In this document: one piece after another, positions 18,052 to 26,367 of the stretch
Layout: each line of letters begins with the position of its first letter
How positions within the stretch are numbered: position 1 is the first letter of the stretch
DNA from: Peptidiphaga gingivicola
GTDB taxonomy: Bacteria; Actinomycetota; Actinomycetes; Actinomycetales; Actinomycetaceae
NCBI RefSeq assembly: GCF_001652275.1
Contig: NZ_LVZK01000001.1
Span: 1,550,001 to 1,614,000, forward strand
DNA length: 64,000 nt
Direction: 5' to 3'
Program-made: the position numbers and the translations under genes
The notes under the pieces: generated by a model
Told to the model about the DNA's origin: nothing
Database searches by the model: none
The model's input: the letters and a program-made list of their open reading frames with translations, nothing else

Positions 18052-19374
18052 ATGGTCAGCAAGATTCGCGTGCTGGGAGGCACGCCACTTCGCGGTGAGG
18101 TCACCGTGCGCGGAGCGAAGAATCTGGTCCCGAAGGCGATGGTGGCCGCCTTGCTCTCTGCGGAGCAGTCGAAGCTCCGCAACGTGCCTTTGATTCGCGA
18201 CGTCGACGTCGTCTCGGATCTGCTGCGCATGCACGGGGCGACCGTCGACTACGACCAAGAGGCCGGCGTCCTGGGAATAACCCCCGGCTCGATCAACCTG
18301 CCCGAGGACCCGGTGGAGATGGACAAGCTCGCGGGCTCTTCGCGCATTCCCATTCTTTTCGCCGGGCCTTTGTTGCACAACCTCGGAGAGGCGTTCATTC
18401 CCGACCTCGGCGGTTGCCACATCGGATCCCGGCCCGTGAATTTCCACCTCAGAGTGCTAGAGGATTTCGGAGCCCGCAGGATCCAGGAGGCTGCGGGCAT
18501 GCACCTTATAGCGGAAAAGCCGCTCAAGGCCAAGCCCGTGCACCTGCCGTACCCCTCCGTCGGAGCGACGGAGCAGACCCTTCTCACGGCGGTCATGGCC
18601 CAAGGCATCACCGAGCTGACGAATGCCGCCGTCGAGCCGGAGATCATGGACCTCATCGCCATCTTGCAGAAGATGGGCGCGATCATCTCCGTGGACACGG
18701 ACCGCACGATTCGCATCGAGGGGGTCGACAAACTGCGCGGATACTCGCACACCGCGCTTCCCGACCGGATCGAGGCGGGCTCGTGGGCGTGCGCCGCGCT
18801 GGCCACCGGAGGCGACGTTTTCGTCAGGGGGGCCGAACAGCAGTCGATGACAAGCTTCCTCAACGTCTTTCGCAAGGTCGGCGGAGAATTCGACGTGCAA
18901 GACGAGGGCATCCGCTTCTGGCATCCCGGCGGCGAATTGCACTCGATGGCCCTTCAGACCGACGTGCACCCGGGATTCATGACCGATTGGCAGCAGCCCC
19001 TCGTCGTCGCCCTGACGCAGGCGACGGGCATTTCCATCGTCCACGAGACCGTGTACGAGGAGCGTTTCGGCTTCACGGAGGCGCTCAACGAGATGGGGGC
19101 CTCCATCCAGACGTACAGGGAGTGCCTCGGAGGATTGCCGTGCCGATTCGGGCAGCGCAACTTCTATCATTCGGCGGTCATTCAAGGGCCGACGAAGCTG
19201 CGGGCCGCCGACATCGACGTCCCCGATCTGCGAGGCGGCTTTTCCCACCTCATCGCCGCGCTTGCCGCCGAAGGCGAGTCGGTCGTCTCGGGAATCGACA
19301 TCATCGATCGCGGATACGAGCATTTCATGCAAAAGCTGAGGGCGCTCGGCGCCAACGTCGTGAAGGAGGGCTGA
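18052..19374 (+). CDS. murA: UDP-N-acetylglucosamine 1-carboxyvinyltransferase
   Basis: A 440-residue EPSP-synthase-fold enzyme that transfers enolpyruvate from PEP to UDP-GlcNAc, the first committed step of peptidoglycan synthesis in the cytoplasm. The N-terminal GAKNLVPKAMVAALL carries the conserved Lys-Asn pair. Cys122 in PDLGGCHIGSRPVNFHL is the fosfomycin-target cysteine, so it should be fosfomycin-sensitive at this site. GGAGGACGCAT precedes the ATG. Its stop shares one base with the start of the acyltransferase gene, so the two are coupled. Confidence 0.96.
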   Translation: MVSKIRVLGGTPLRGEVTVRGAKNLVPKAMVAALLSAEQSKLRNVPLIRDVDVVSDLLRMHGATVDYDQEAGVLGITPGSINLPEDPVEMDKLAGSSRIPILFAGPLLHNLGEAFIPDLGGCHIGSRPVNFHLRVLEDFGARRIQEAAGMHLIAEKPLKAKPVHLPYPSVGATEQTLLTAVMAQGITELTNAAVEPEIMDLIAILQKMGAIISVDTDRTIRIEGVDKLRGYSHTALPDRIEAGSWACAALATGGDVFVRGAEQQSMTSFLNVFRKVGGEFDVQDEGIRFWHPGGELHSMALQTDVHPGFMTDWQQPLVVALTQATGISIVHETVYEERFGFTEALNEMGASIQTYRECLGGLPCRFGQRNFYHSAVIQGPTKLRAADIDVPDLRGGFSHLIAALAAEGESVVSGIDIIDRGYEHFMQKLRALGANVVKEG

Positions 19375-20300
19375 TGGCGGAGGCCATGCCTCTGCTCACG
19401 CGGCTGCTTGCGCGGCCGGCGCTCGCCCTCGCCGGCGCGCTCCAGAAAACGAGGATCGCGGGCGCCGAGCGTATTCCGCCCTCGGGCCCTCTCTTGGTGG
19501 CCGCCAACCACACGTGCCACCTTGACTGGCTCACGATGGCGATCGTCGCCTATCGTTCGGGGCGGGCCCCGCGAATCGCCGCCAGAGCAGACCTGTTCGC
19601 GGTTCCGGTTTTGGGGTGGATCATGCGCAAAACCGGGCAGATTCCCATCTATCGCTCCGACGCCGCCTCGGCGCCGAAGGACGGCGGCAGTCCCGCTTCT
19701 TCCATGGACGCAATGGCTCGGGCCCTGGCGGAGGGCAAGACCGTCGTCATCTTCCCCGAGTCGACGTTCACCCGCGACCCGTCGGGCTGGCCGATGAAGG
19801 CGCGAACCGGTGTGGCGCGCCTGGCCCTGGCGGACCCCGACGTCGCCGTGGTCCCCGTCGCCCATTGGGGAAACGAGGGCCTCATCGACCCGTGGACGGG
19901 CAAAGTCTCCTGGCGAAAATTCGGGCGTTGGCGCACGACGTGCGACGTGCGCATCGGCGAGCCGGTCGATCTTTCGGCATACCGCGGCCGCGGTGTCACG
20001 CACGAGCTTCTGACCGAGGCGACGGAGAAGGTCATGGCGGCCGTCACGGACGAGCTGAAGGCCATTCGGGCAGCCGACGTCGCCGCCGGAAATGGGCCCC
20101 GCCACCGCCGATGGGACCGGGCGATCGACGACGACCCCCGCGAAGCGGGCGTGCTCGTGCGCCACGCGGAGATCGCGGAACGCCAGAGGCGCCGAGCACG
20201 GAGGAAAGCCGAGCGGCAGAGGAGGCGGGCGCCGCGGAAAGGCGAAGGCCGAGGAAAACCCAGCTTGAAGGAGAAGCTCAGCCCTTCTTCACGTCGATGA
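19374..20300 (+). CDS. 1-acyl-sn-glycerol-3-phosphate acyltransferase (PlsC family)
   Basis: A 308-residue acyltransferase of phospholipid synthesis at the inner membrane face. The catalytic NHx4D motif is NHTCHLDWL and the substrate motif is FPESTFTRDP (FPEGTR variant). IYRSDAASAP and VVPVAHWG fit the remaining blocks. The C-terminal ~45 residues are strongly basic (RRRARRKAERQRRRA), an extension seen in several actinobacterial homologues. It starts within the murA stop (TGATG). Its last 23 bases overlap the convergent lipoprotein gene. Confidence 0.92.
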   Translation: MAEAMPLLTRLLARPALALAGALQKTRIAGAERIPPSGPLLVAANHTCHLDWLTMAIVAYRSGRAPRIAARADLFAVPVLGWIMRKTGQIPIYRSDAASAPKDGGSPASSMDAMARALAEGKTVVIFPESTFTRDPSGWPMKARTGVARLALADPDVAVVPVAHWGNEGLIDPWTGKVSWRKFGRWRTTCDVRIGEPVDLSAYRGRGVTHELLTEATEKVMAAVTDELKAIRAADVAAGNGPRHRRWDRAIDDDPREAGVLVRHAEIAERQRRRARRKAERQRRRAPRKGEGRGKPSLKEKLSPSSRR

Positions 20301-20961
20301 CGAGCCGCGACGGATCCTTGAGCACCTGGATCCGATAGGAATTCTTGGCGGACAAGCCGATGAAGACCATGTGCTGGCCCTCGAAGGGGTACTGGACGGA
20401 GACGCCCTTGACGGTTGAAAGGCCGGCAAGCGACCCGGGGTGGAGAGTCGGCGGAAGGGTGGCGACGTCGCTCGGCTCGCGAACGCCCGCGATGTCGACT
20501 TGCAAGAAAACGTCGCCCTTGACGTTGATTCGCTCTCCCTTTTCGTCGATGGGATCGCTCGTCCACGTCGTCTTCCACGTCAAATCTGCGGCGCCGCCCG
20601 TGTACTGAACGACTACCCTCTCATACTCCGGGTGCGATCCGACCCTCGACGAACTCGGGAAGGCGTGGCCGGCAGCCGTGGGGAAGCCGTCGGATTGCGA
20701 CCCCTCGGCGAGCCAGTCTGTCGGGGCGACGGGCGAGGCCGACGCTCGCGGGGCGGCGGAGGAGGACGACGCGGCAGACGGGCCAGGCGTGGGAGCCGCA
20801 GACGTCGGGCTCGACGATCGGGAGGCGCCCGAATCCTGCGCGGAGGCGACCGTGCCCGGATTCGCCTTCGGCTTGCCGCCGTCGGCTTCCTCCGAGGCCG
20901 ACGAGCACGCCGAACCCGCGAGGACGAGGGCGGCGCATGCGGCGCTGAGGCGAGCTTTCAT
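20278..20961 (-). CDS. Lipoprotein with AMIN-like domain
   Basis: A 227-residue exported protein with a lipobox (LVLAGSAC, lipidated Cys at about residue 19), a ~60-residue Ser/Ala/Pro-rich linker suited to crossing the wall, and a C-terminal beta domain (YERVVVQYTGGAADLTWKTT to RIQVLKDPSRLVIDV) resembling the AMIN-like domain of actinobacterial lipoproteins. AMIN domains bind cell-wall or envelope components; the specific role is unknown. The start overlaps the metB stop by 4 bases, so the two are coupled. Confidence 0.85.
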   Translation of the reverse strand: MKARLSAACAALVLAGSACSSASEEADGGKPKANPGTVASAQDSGASRSSSPTSAAPTPGPSAASSSSAAPRASASPVAPTDWLAEGSQSDGFPTAAGHAFPSSSRVGSHPEYERVVVQYTGGAADLTWKTTWTSDPIDEKGERINVKGDVFLQVDIAGVREPSDVATLPPTLHPGSLAGLSTVKGVSVQYPFEGQHMVFIGLSAKNSYRIQVLKDPSRLVIDVKKG

Positions 20962-22109
20962 TGGTGTACCTCCTTGAGTGTGGCGTCAAGGTCCCTCCAT
21001 AGATCCTCGACGTCCTCGATGCCGACGCTCACGCGCAGCAGGTCCTCCGGAACGGTTGCGGCTTCCGTGGGAAAGCGGCGGCGTCGCTCGAAGCTAGACT
21101 CTACCCCTCCGAGCGACGTCGCGGGCAACCATATCCGGACGAAGCGCCCGAGCTCCTCGGCGGCCCGCAACCCGCCGACGGGCCTCATCGTCAGGACGCC
21201 GCCGAAACAGGACATGAGGCGTTTGGCGCGCTCGTGCTGCGGATGGGAGGGGAGCGACGGGTGGCGGACCTCGGCTACGAGGGGGTGCTCCTCGAGCCTG
21301 CGGGCGAGCTCGGCGGCGCTCGCCCAGATGCGCTCCATTCGCAAGGGGAGCGTGCGCATTGAGCGCAGCAGAAGCCAAGCTTCGACTGGGCCCGCGACCC
21401 CGCCGGCGTCGGTGCGTTCCTCGTGCAGGGCTTCGTGAAGGTCGCCGCGCGAGGCCAGCGCGGCGCCGAGGACGACGTCGGAATGCCCGGACAGGTACTT
21501 CGTCGCGGAATGGACGACGACGTCGGCGCCCGCCTCGAGCGGGCGCTGCCCGAGAGGCGTGGCAAAGGTGTTGTCGACCGCCACGAGCGCGCCGGCGGCG
21601 TGGGCGGCTTCACAGATCGCAGGGATGTCGGCGACCTCGAGCATCGGGTTCGTAGGCGATTCTATCCACACGAGGCCCGCGGCCTCGCCGTCTGCGGAGA
21701 TCGCGGCGGCGACGGCGTCGGTGTCCGCGACGTCGACCTCGCGGACCTGGCCGCCTTCGCGCGCGGAACGGTCGTGAGCCACAATGAGCGAGGCGTGGTA
21801 GGCGTGCCGAGGCATGACGATAGGAGCCCCCGGTCGATTCAGATGCATGGCGTTCGCCACTGCCGCCATGCCCGAGGAATGGAGGAGCGCGGGCAGGGGA
21901 GAGCCCTCGAGCTCGGCGATCAGTTCCTCGGCCGGATGCCACGTCTCGTTGGACCATCGCGAGTAAAGCATGGATCCGTCGGGGGAACCAATCGAGTGGT
22001 AAGTTGACGAAAGCGTGATCGGCGGATTGACGGGAGAGCCTTGGGAGCGTGTCGGCCGCGCCGATGCCACGGCGATGGTCGCAGGTGCGAGGCCATGATT
22101 TTCACTCAT
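20958..22109 (-). CDS. metB: Cystathionine gamma-synthase / trans-sulfuration PLP enzyme
   Basis: A 383-residue fold-type I PLP enzyme. The PLP lysine is in VVHSATKYLSGHSDVVLG, and PTNPMLEVADI with VDNTFATPLGQRPLEAGAD are the standard Cys/Met-metabolism blocks. Length and the terminal LRVSVGIEDVEDL motif fit cystathionine gamma-synthase; cystathionine gamma-lyase or O-acetylhomoserine sulfhydrylase cannot be excluded from sequence alone. TAGCCT ends 7 bases before the ATG without a Shine-Dalgarno, so the mRNA is probably leaderless. It is first in a two-gene unit with the AMIN-like lipoprotein. Confidence 0.87.
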   Translation of the reverse strand: MSENHGLAPATIAVASARPTRSQGSPVNPPITLSSTYHSIGSPDGSMLYSRWSNETWHPAEELIAELEGSPLPALLHSSGMAAVANAMHLNRPGAPIVMPRHAYHASLIVAHDRSAREGGQVREVDVADTDAVAAAISADGEAAGLVWIESPTNPMLEVADIPAICEAAHAAGALVAVDNTFATPLGQRPLEAGADVVVHSATKYLSGHSDVVLGAALASRGDLHEALHEERTDAGGVAGPVEAWLLLRSMRTLPLRMERIWASAAELARRLEEHPLVAEVRHPSLPSHPQHERAKRLMSCFGGVLTMRPVGGLRAAEELGRFVRIWLPATSLGGVESSFERRRRFPTEAATVPEDLLRVSVGIEDVEDLWRDLDATLKEVHQ

Positions 22110-22160
22110 ACGATGTAGGCTATCGCTTTAGTGGTACCGAAAGTGGAAGGTGACCGGATA

Positions 22161-23273
22161 ATGGCAAAGACGCGTGTGGCCCTCATCTACGGCGGGGCTT
22201 CGGGCGAGCATTCGGTTTCGTGTATGACCGCCGCATCGGTTTTGCGCGCTATGGACCCGGACAAGTATGACGTCGTCCCCATCGGGATACGGCGCGACGG
22301 CACGTGGGTTCCCGGATCCGCGGACCCCGATGCGCTGGAGGCGGCCGGCCCCCAAGGAGAGGTCGGCGGATCCCCCAGCCGCGTGCTCATAGAGATCGGA
22401 GGAAAACCGCGCGCCCTGACTCTCGTCGAATCTGAGGGCGGCGCGCCTGTCGTTGAGGTGCTCGGAAGCTTCGACGTGGCGTTCCCGCTGCTCCACGGCC
22501 CCTTCGGCGAGGACGGGACGATCCAGGGATTCCTCGAAATGGCGGGCGTTCCCTACGTCGGCTGCGGAGTGTTCGCCTCGGCCGCCGGAATGGACAAGCA
22601 CTTCATGAAGGTCGTTTTGGAGTCGGCGGGCATCGCCGTCGCCCCGTACGTGCTCGTCGCCCCCAGAAGGTGGCGGACGGAGAAAGGGCAGATCCTCGCG
22701 GAGATCGCGCAGAAGCTGACCTTTCCGGTGTTCGTCAAGCCCGCACGCGCAGGGTCGTCCTTGGGAATCGGCAAGGTCTTAGAGCCCGGCGGGCTTGAAA
22801 AGGCGATCGCCGCGGCGCAGAAGGTCGACCCAAAGGTGATCGTCGAGCAGGGAGTCAAAGGCCGGGAGGTCGAGTGCGCCGTGCTCGGCGGCAGGGGCGA
22901 CGCAGCCCCTCGAACGTCAATCCTCGGCGAGATCGTCATGGACGGGACCGATTGGTACGACTTCGAGACGAAGTACATCCAGACGGAAGGCTTCCATATG
23001 GCCGTTCCCGCGCCGGTTGAGGCCGACGTCGAAGCCGAGGCTCGGCGGATTGCCGCGAGGGTCTTCGAAGCCTTCGACTGCGAGGGAATGACCCGGGTCG
23101 ACTTTTTCCTGACCGACGACGGCGAAATACTCGTCAACGAGCACAACACGATTCCCGGCTTCACGGAATTCTCGATGTATCCGATTCTCTGGGAACACAC
23201 GGGAATCCCGTATTCCGAGCTCATCGACGAGCTTGTCGCCCTCGCACTCGAACGTCCCGTGGGCCTGCGGTAA
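22161..23273 (+). CDS. ddl: D-alanine--D-alanine ligase
   Basis: A 370-residue ATP-grasp enzyme that makes the D-Ala-D-Ala dipeptide for peptidoglycan. The N-terminus RVALIYGGASGEHSVSCMTA, the ATP-grasp loop FVKPARAGSSLGIGKV, and the metal/substrate region RVDFFLTDDGEILVNEHNT with PGFTEFSMYP are diagnostic. The start at 22161 follows a GGAAGGTGA ribosome site; the ATG at 22131 precedes it. Divergent from metB, with about 50 bases between the starts. Confidence 0.96.
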   Translation: MAKTRVALIYGGASGEHSVSCMTAASVLRAMDPDKYDVVPIGIRRDGTWVPGSADPDALEAAGPQGEVGGSPSRVLIEIGGKPRALTLVESEGGAPVVEVLGSFDVAFPLLHGPFGEDGTIQGFLEMAGVPYVGCGVFASAAGMDKHFMKVVLESAGIAVAPYVLVAPRRWRTEKGQILAEIAQKLTFPVFVKPARAGSSLGIGKVLEPGGLEKAIAAAQKVDPKVIVEQGVKGREVECAVLGGRGDAAPRTSILGEIVMDGTDWYDFETKYIQTEGFHMAVPAPVEADVEAEARRIAARVFEAFDCEGMTRVDFFLTDDGEILVNEHNTIPGFTEFSMYPILWEHTGIPYSELIDELVALALERPVGLR

Positions 23274-23515
23274 AGGCCCCTGCGAACGTTTGATTTTGTC
23301 CCGTGGACGCGATCGGCGAAGCCCCAGCGGGCCGCCTCACGCGCAAGGTCGCATCCACAGATTGAAGGTTAATGTTGTCTAACGGCGGATTCTCACCCTC
23401 CCCGGAACGAAGAAGAGCTCGGCGCTCGCCTGGAAGGCATCGAGCCGAGGCCGCGACTCTCGCTGACCGGGCGTCGGACCCGGACCAAAAAGCTTCCCCG
23501 GACCGAAAGACCGGT

Positions 23516-24058
23516 ATGAAGATCGGCTACATCGTCGGCTCGCTGTCAAAGGAATCGCTCAATCGAGGATTGGCCAAAGCCTTCATCGCCGTCGCGCCCC
23601 TCGGCGTCGATTTCGTGGAGCTGCCCATAGCCGACCTTCCGATGTACAACCGCGATCTCGACGGGAACTGGCCGCAAGTCGCCCTGGACTTCAAGCAGTC
23701 CATCCTCGGCGTCGACGGCATTGTGCTCATCACTCCTGAGCACAACCGCATGTACTCGGCTCCGCTGGCCAACGCCATCGAATGGGGGTCGCGTCCGTTC
23801 GGAAGCTCGGCGTGGTCCGGCAAGCCCGTCGCCGTCACGGGGACCGCTCCGAGCAATGAGGCCACCGGGCTCGCGCAGGTCCACCTTCGGGCGCCTCTTG
23901 TGTTCTGCGGCTCGACGGTCTATCCGGCCGAGGTCTACATCAACGCAGTCGATGCGGGAATCACGCCGGAGGGCCTTTTCGCCGAGAGCGCGAGGCCTTA
24001 TCTTCAGGAGTTCATCTCCGGCTTCATCGATTTCGTCGAAGAGTTCTACCGGGATTGA
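23516..24058 (+). CDS. NAD(P)H-dependent FMN reductase family protein, paralog 1
   Basis: A 180-residue flavodoxin-fold reductase (SsuE/azoreductase-like, NADPH_dep_FMN_red). MKIGYIVGSLSKESLNRGLA is the FMN-phosphate binding loop and VLITPEHNRMYSAPLANAIEW is the conserved second loop. The start at 23516 is set by this N-terminus; the Arg-rich frame before it lacks similarity. It is ~60% identical by eye to the next gene, a tandem duplication. Probable role: supply of reduced flavin or quinone reduction. Confidence 0.9.
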   Translation: MKIGYIVGSLSKESLNRGLAKAFIAVAPLGVDFVELPIADLPMYNRDLDGNWPQVALDFKQSILGVDGIVLITPEHNRMYSAPLANAIEWGSRPFGSSAWSGKPVAVTGTAPSNEATGLAQVHLRAPLVFCGSTVYPAEVYINAVDAGITPEGLFAESARPYLQEFISGFIDFVEEFYRD

Positions 24059-24122
24059 CCGGTGAGCCGTTTTCGTTCTCAGCATACGGCGTCTCTCGTT
24101 TGACGTTAAGCGCGTATGATTG

Positions 24123-24138
24123 TTGAATGTTCATTCAA
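24123..24138. promoter_or_regulatory. Perfect 7-bp inverted repeat upstream of FMN reductase paralog 2
   Basis: TTGAATG-TT-CATTCAA, directly after a -10-like TATGAT (24115-24120), so it would cover the start of transcription. The compact dyad resembles a TetR- or MarR-type operator. The binding protein is unknown. Confidence 0.6.
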
Positions 24139-24140
24139 TT

Positions 24141-24162
24141 CGGGAGGCCTGCAAGCCTCCCG
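24141..24162 (+). promoter_or_regulatory. 5'-leader hairpin before FMN reductase paralog 2
   Basis: CGGGAGGC-CTGCAA-GCCTCCCG, 8 perfectly paired bases with a 6-base loop and no T-run. It lies 17 bases before the ATG, just outside the ribosome site region (CGAAAGG). It could affect message stability or translation. Confidence 0.55.
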
Positions 24163-24179
24163 CGCGACGAAAGGCATAT

Positions 24180-24716
24180 ATGAAGATCGCCTACATGGTC
24201 GGATCGCTTTCTTCGACGTCCCTCAACAGGGGCCTGGCCAAGGCCCTCGTCTCCCTCGCCCCCGAGGGCGTCGAATTCGTCGACCTCGACGTCGGCAGCC
24301 TTCCGCTGTACAACCGCGACTACGACGGCAACTGGCCCGAAGTCGCCACTGCCTTCAAGAAGGCCGTCGACGAGGCCGACGGCGTCGTCATCATCACGCC
24401 CGAGCACAATCGCATGTACTCCGCGGTCGTTGCCAACGCCGTCGAATGGTCCTCTCGCCCCTGGGGAACCGCCTCGCTTGAGGGCAAGCCGGTCGCGCTG
24501 GCCGGAGTCTCGCCGAGCCCCGTCGCCACGGGAATCGCCCAGACGCATCTGCGCGGCCCGCTCACGTTCTTCGGATCGAAGCTCTACCCGCATGAGGCGT
24601 ACATCAACGCACAACAGGCGGGGATCACGCCCGAGGGAGGCGTAGCCGAGGGCTCGCGCGATTTCCTCGCCCAATTCATCGGCGGCTTCGTCGATTTCGT
24701 CAAGGCGTCGGAATGA
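24180..24716 (+). CDS. NAD(P)H-dependent FMN reductase family protein, paralog 2
   Basis: A 178-residue paralog of the preceding gene, with the same FMN loop (MKIAYMVGSLSSTSLNRGLA) and IITPEHNRMYSAVVANAVEW. Differences are concentrated in the substrate-facing segment after residue 90, which may mean different electron acceptors. The start at 24180 is preceded by CGAAAGGCATAT. Unlike paralog 1 it has its own upstream dyad and hairpin, so it is probably separately regulated. Confidence 0.9.
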   Translation: MKIAYMVGSLSSTSLNRGLAKALVSLAPEGVEFVDLDVGSLPLYNRDYDGNWPEVATAFKKAVDEADGVVIITPEHNRMYSAVVANAVEWSSRPWGTASLEGKPVALAGVSPSPVATGIAQTHLRGPLTFFGSKLYPHEAYINAQQAGITPEGGVAEGSRDFLAQFIGGFVDFVKASE

Positions 24717-24740
24717 CTCTCCCCGGGCGGTCTCTGTGCG

Positions 24741-26246
24741 CTAGCGTCGCGCGGCGCGATCGGAGCGTTCGGCGCAAACCGTCGCCGTCGCCAGAAGCGC
24801 TGCGCACAGCCACAGAGAGGGTTTGATGCCGTCGACGAAAGGCTGGCCGGGAAGGTACTTTCCGTGCGCCGTGAAGATTGCCGTGCATGCCGCTATGCCG
24901 ATCGCCACTCCTAGGTGGCGCAGAGTCGAATTGACGCCCGAGGCGACCGCGCGTCGGTCTGCGGAAACGCCCTGGAGGGCGCCGGTCGCCAACGGCGCGA
25001 AGCTCAATCCCATTCCGAGTCCGGCGACCGCCATGGGCGCTATGCAATCGCCGTAAGGAACATCGGCCCCGACCTTCACGGCGAACCATGCGAGTGCGAC
25101 CGTCTGAAGGAACATTCCGGAGACGAGAACGCGCCGAACCCCCAGTCGTTTGACGAGCCCGCCGGAGGCGGGAGAGACGAACAGCGGCAAGAGGGTCCAT
25201 GGGCCGGCTCGCAGCCCCGCTTCGAACGCGCTGTATCCGAGTGTGATCTGGAGGAATTGGCTCAAGAAGAAGATCGCCCCGAAAACGCCTGCCGCAAAGA
25301 GGACCGTTGCCGCATTGACCAGCGAAAAACGCCGGTTGGCGAACAGGCTCAAAGGAATGATGGGAGCTTTGGCCGAGCGTTCCCAGAGAAGGAAGAGAAC
25401 CAGGCAGGTTCCGGCGACCGCGAACCCCCCGATGGTCAGGCCGTCGGTCCAGCCCCTGGAGGGGCCTTCGACAACAGCCCATGTCAGCGGGAAGACGAAT
25501 CCGATGCCGAGAATGGTTCCGATCCAGTCCGCTCCTTTTGAGCCGGCTGCGGCCCGGGGGAGGAATCGCGGAACGAGTGGCAGGGACAGGGCGCCGATCG
25601 GAACATTGATCCAGAAGACGACCGACCAGTGCAGCCCCGAGACGACTGCTCCCCCGAGAAGTGGGCCCATTGCTATTCCGAGGCCGTTGACTCCGCCCCA
25701 CACGCCTATCGCGAGTTCGCGCAGGCGCCGAGGGACGGCGTCGACGAGGAGGGCGAGGGAAAGCGTCACGATCGCTGCGCCGCCCGCCCCTTGGATTGCT
25801 CGGGCGACGATGAGCGCCTCCGGCGTCGGAGCGAGGGCGCAAGCCGCCGAGGCCGCTGCAAACACGGCGATTCCGTAGGAGAAGATCCGGCGTCGTCCGA
25901 ATCTGTCGCCCAGTGCGGCCATCGGGAGAAGGGCCGAGGCTACAACTAGGGTGTAGGCGTTGACGAACCACTGCAATTGGGTGACGGTTGCGCCGAGCTC
26001 GCGTTTTATGTCCGGCAGCGCGAATGTCATGACGAGGTTGTCCAGAGCCGTCATGAGAGTGGGGACCGCGGCTGCGGCTATAGCCGCAGCCGCCGGTGCT
26101 TTGTTCGTCGCCCGGCGACGCTCGGGCGGTTCGCCTGACGCCGCCCGTGCCGACGGCGGCCGACCTGGTGCGGACAGCGCCGACGAGGGCCGGTCCGATG
26201 TGGATTGCGACGGCCGCGTAGCCGGCTGCTTGTTGCTGACGTGCAT
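24741..26246 (-). CDS. MFS multidrug exporter, DHA2 (EmrB/QacA-like, 14 TM)
   Basis: A 501-residue drug:H+ antiporter. After a ~60-residue Ala/Pro/Arg-rich cytoplasmic lead, the MFS core shows motif C-like and loop motifs: LDNLVMTFALPDIKREL, QWFVNAYTLVVASALLPMAA, LGDRFGRRRIFSYGI and AIQGAGGAAIVTLSLAL. The number of hydrophobic segments fits the 14-helix DHA2 group. AAGGAAATACAAC precedes the ATG. It is divergent from a MerR regulator with a dyad in the gap, a typical inducible efflux arrangement. Substrates unknown; it ends 24 bases from the convergent FMN reductase. Confidence 0.92.
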   Translation of the reverse strand: MHVSNKQPATRPSQSTSDRPSSALSAPGRPPSARAASGEPPERRRATNKAPAAAAIAAAAVPTLMTALDNLVMTFALPDIKRELGATVTQLQWFVNAYTLVVASALLPMAALGDRFGRRRIFSYGIAVFAAASAACALAPTPEALIVARAIQGAGGAAIVTLSLALLVDAVPRRLRELAIGVWGGVNGLGIAMGPLLGGAVVSGLHWSVVFWINVPIGALSLPLVPRFLPRAAAGSKGADWIGTILGIGFVFPLTWAVVEGPSRGWTDGLTIGGFAVAGTCLVLFLLWERSAKAPIIPLSLFANRRFSLVNAATVLFAAGVFGAIFFLSQFLQITLGYSAFEAGLRAGPWTLLPLFVSPASGGLVKRLGVRRVLVSGMFLQTVALAWFAVKVGADVPYGDCIAPMAVAGLGMGLSFAPLATGALQGVSADRRAVASGVNSTLRHLGVAIGIAACTAIFTAHGKYLPGQPFVDGIKPSLWLCAALLATATVCAERSDRAARR

Positions 26247-26290
26247 GTTGTATTTCCTTGATTTCCGAGTTTCTCGTCTTTCGAGCGGTC

Positions 26291-26319
26291 ATATTGGATA
26301 GCGGAACTATCTAGTCCAA
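26291..26319 (-). promoter_or_regulatory. Candidate MerR-controlled promoter/operator of the DHA2 exporter
   Basis: Minus strand: -35 TTGGAC (26319-26314), 17-bp spacer, -10-like CAATAT (26296-26291). Imperfect inverted elements GATAG-CGGAA-CTATC (26297-26311) and outer TTGG/CCAA arms lie within it. Position between divergent exporter and MerR genes supports an operator, but the dyad is imperfect and the boundaries are uncertain. Confidence 0.5.
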
Positions 26320-26367
26320 CAGGATAGCATTGCGATCCAATCGTGCAAATCGAGGAAGGAGACGGCT

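Noticed and set aside
18457-19332. Antisense frame within murA
   Set aside because: Shadow frame with no motifs and no start signal; murA itself is certain.
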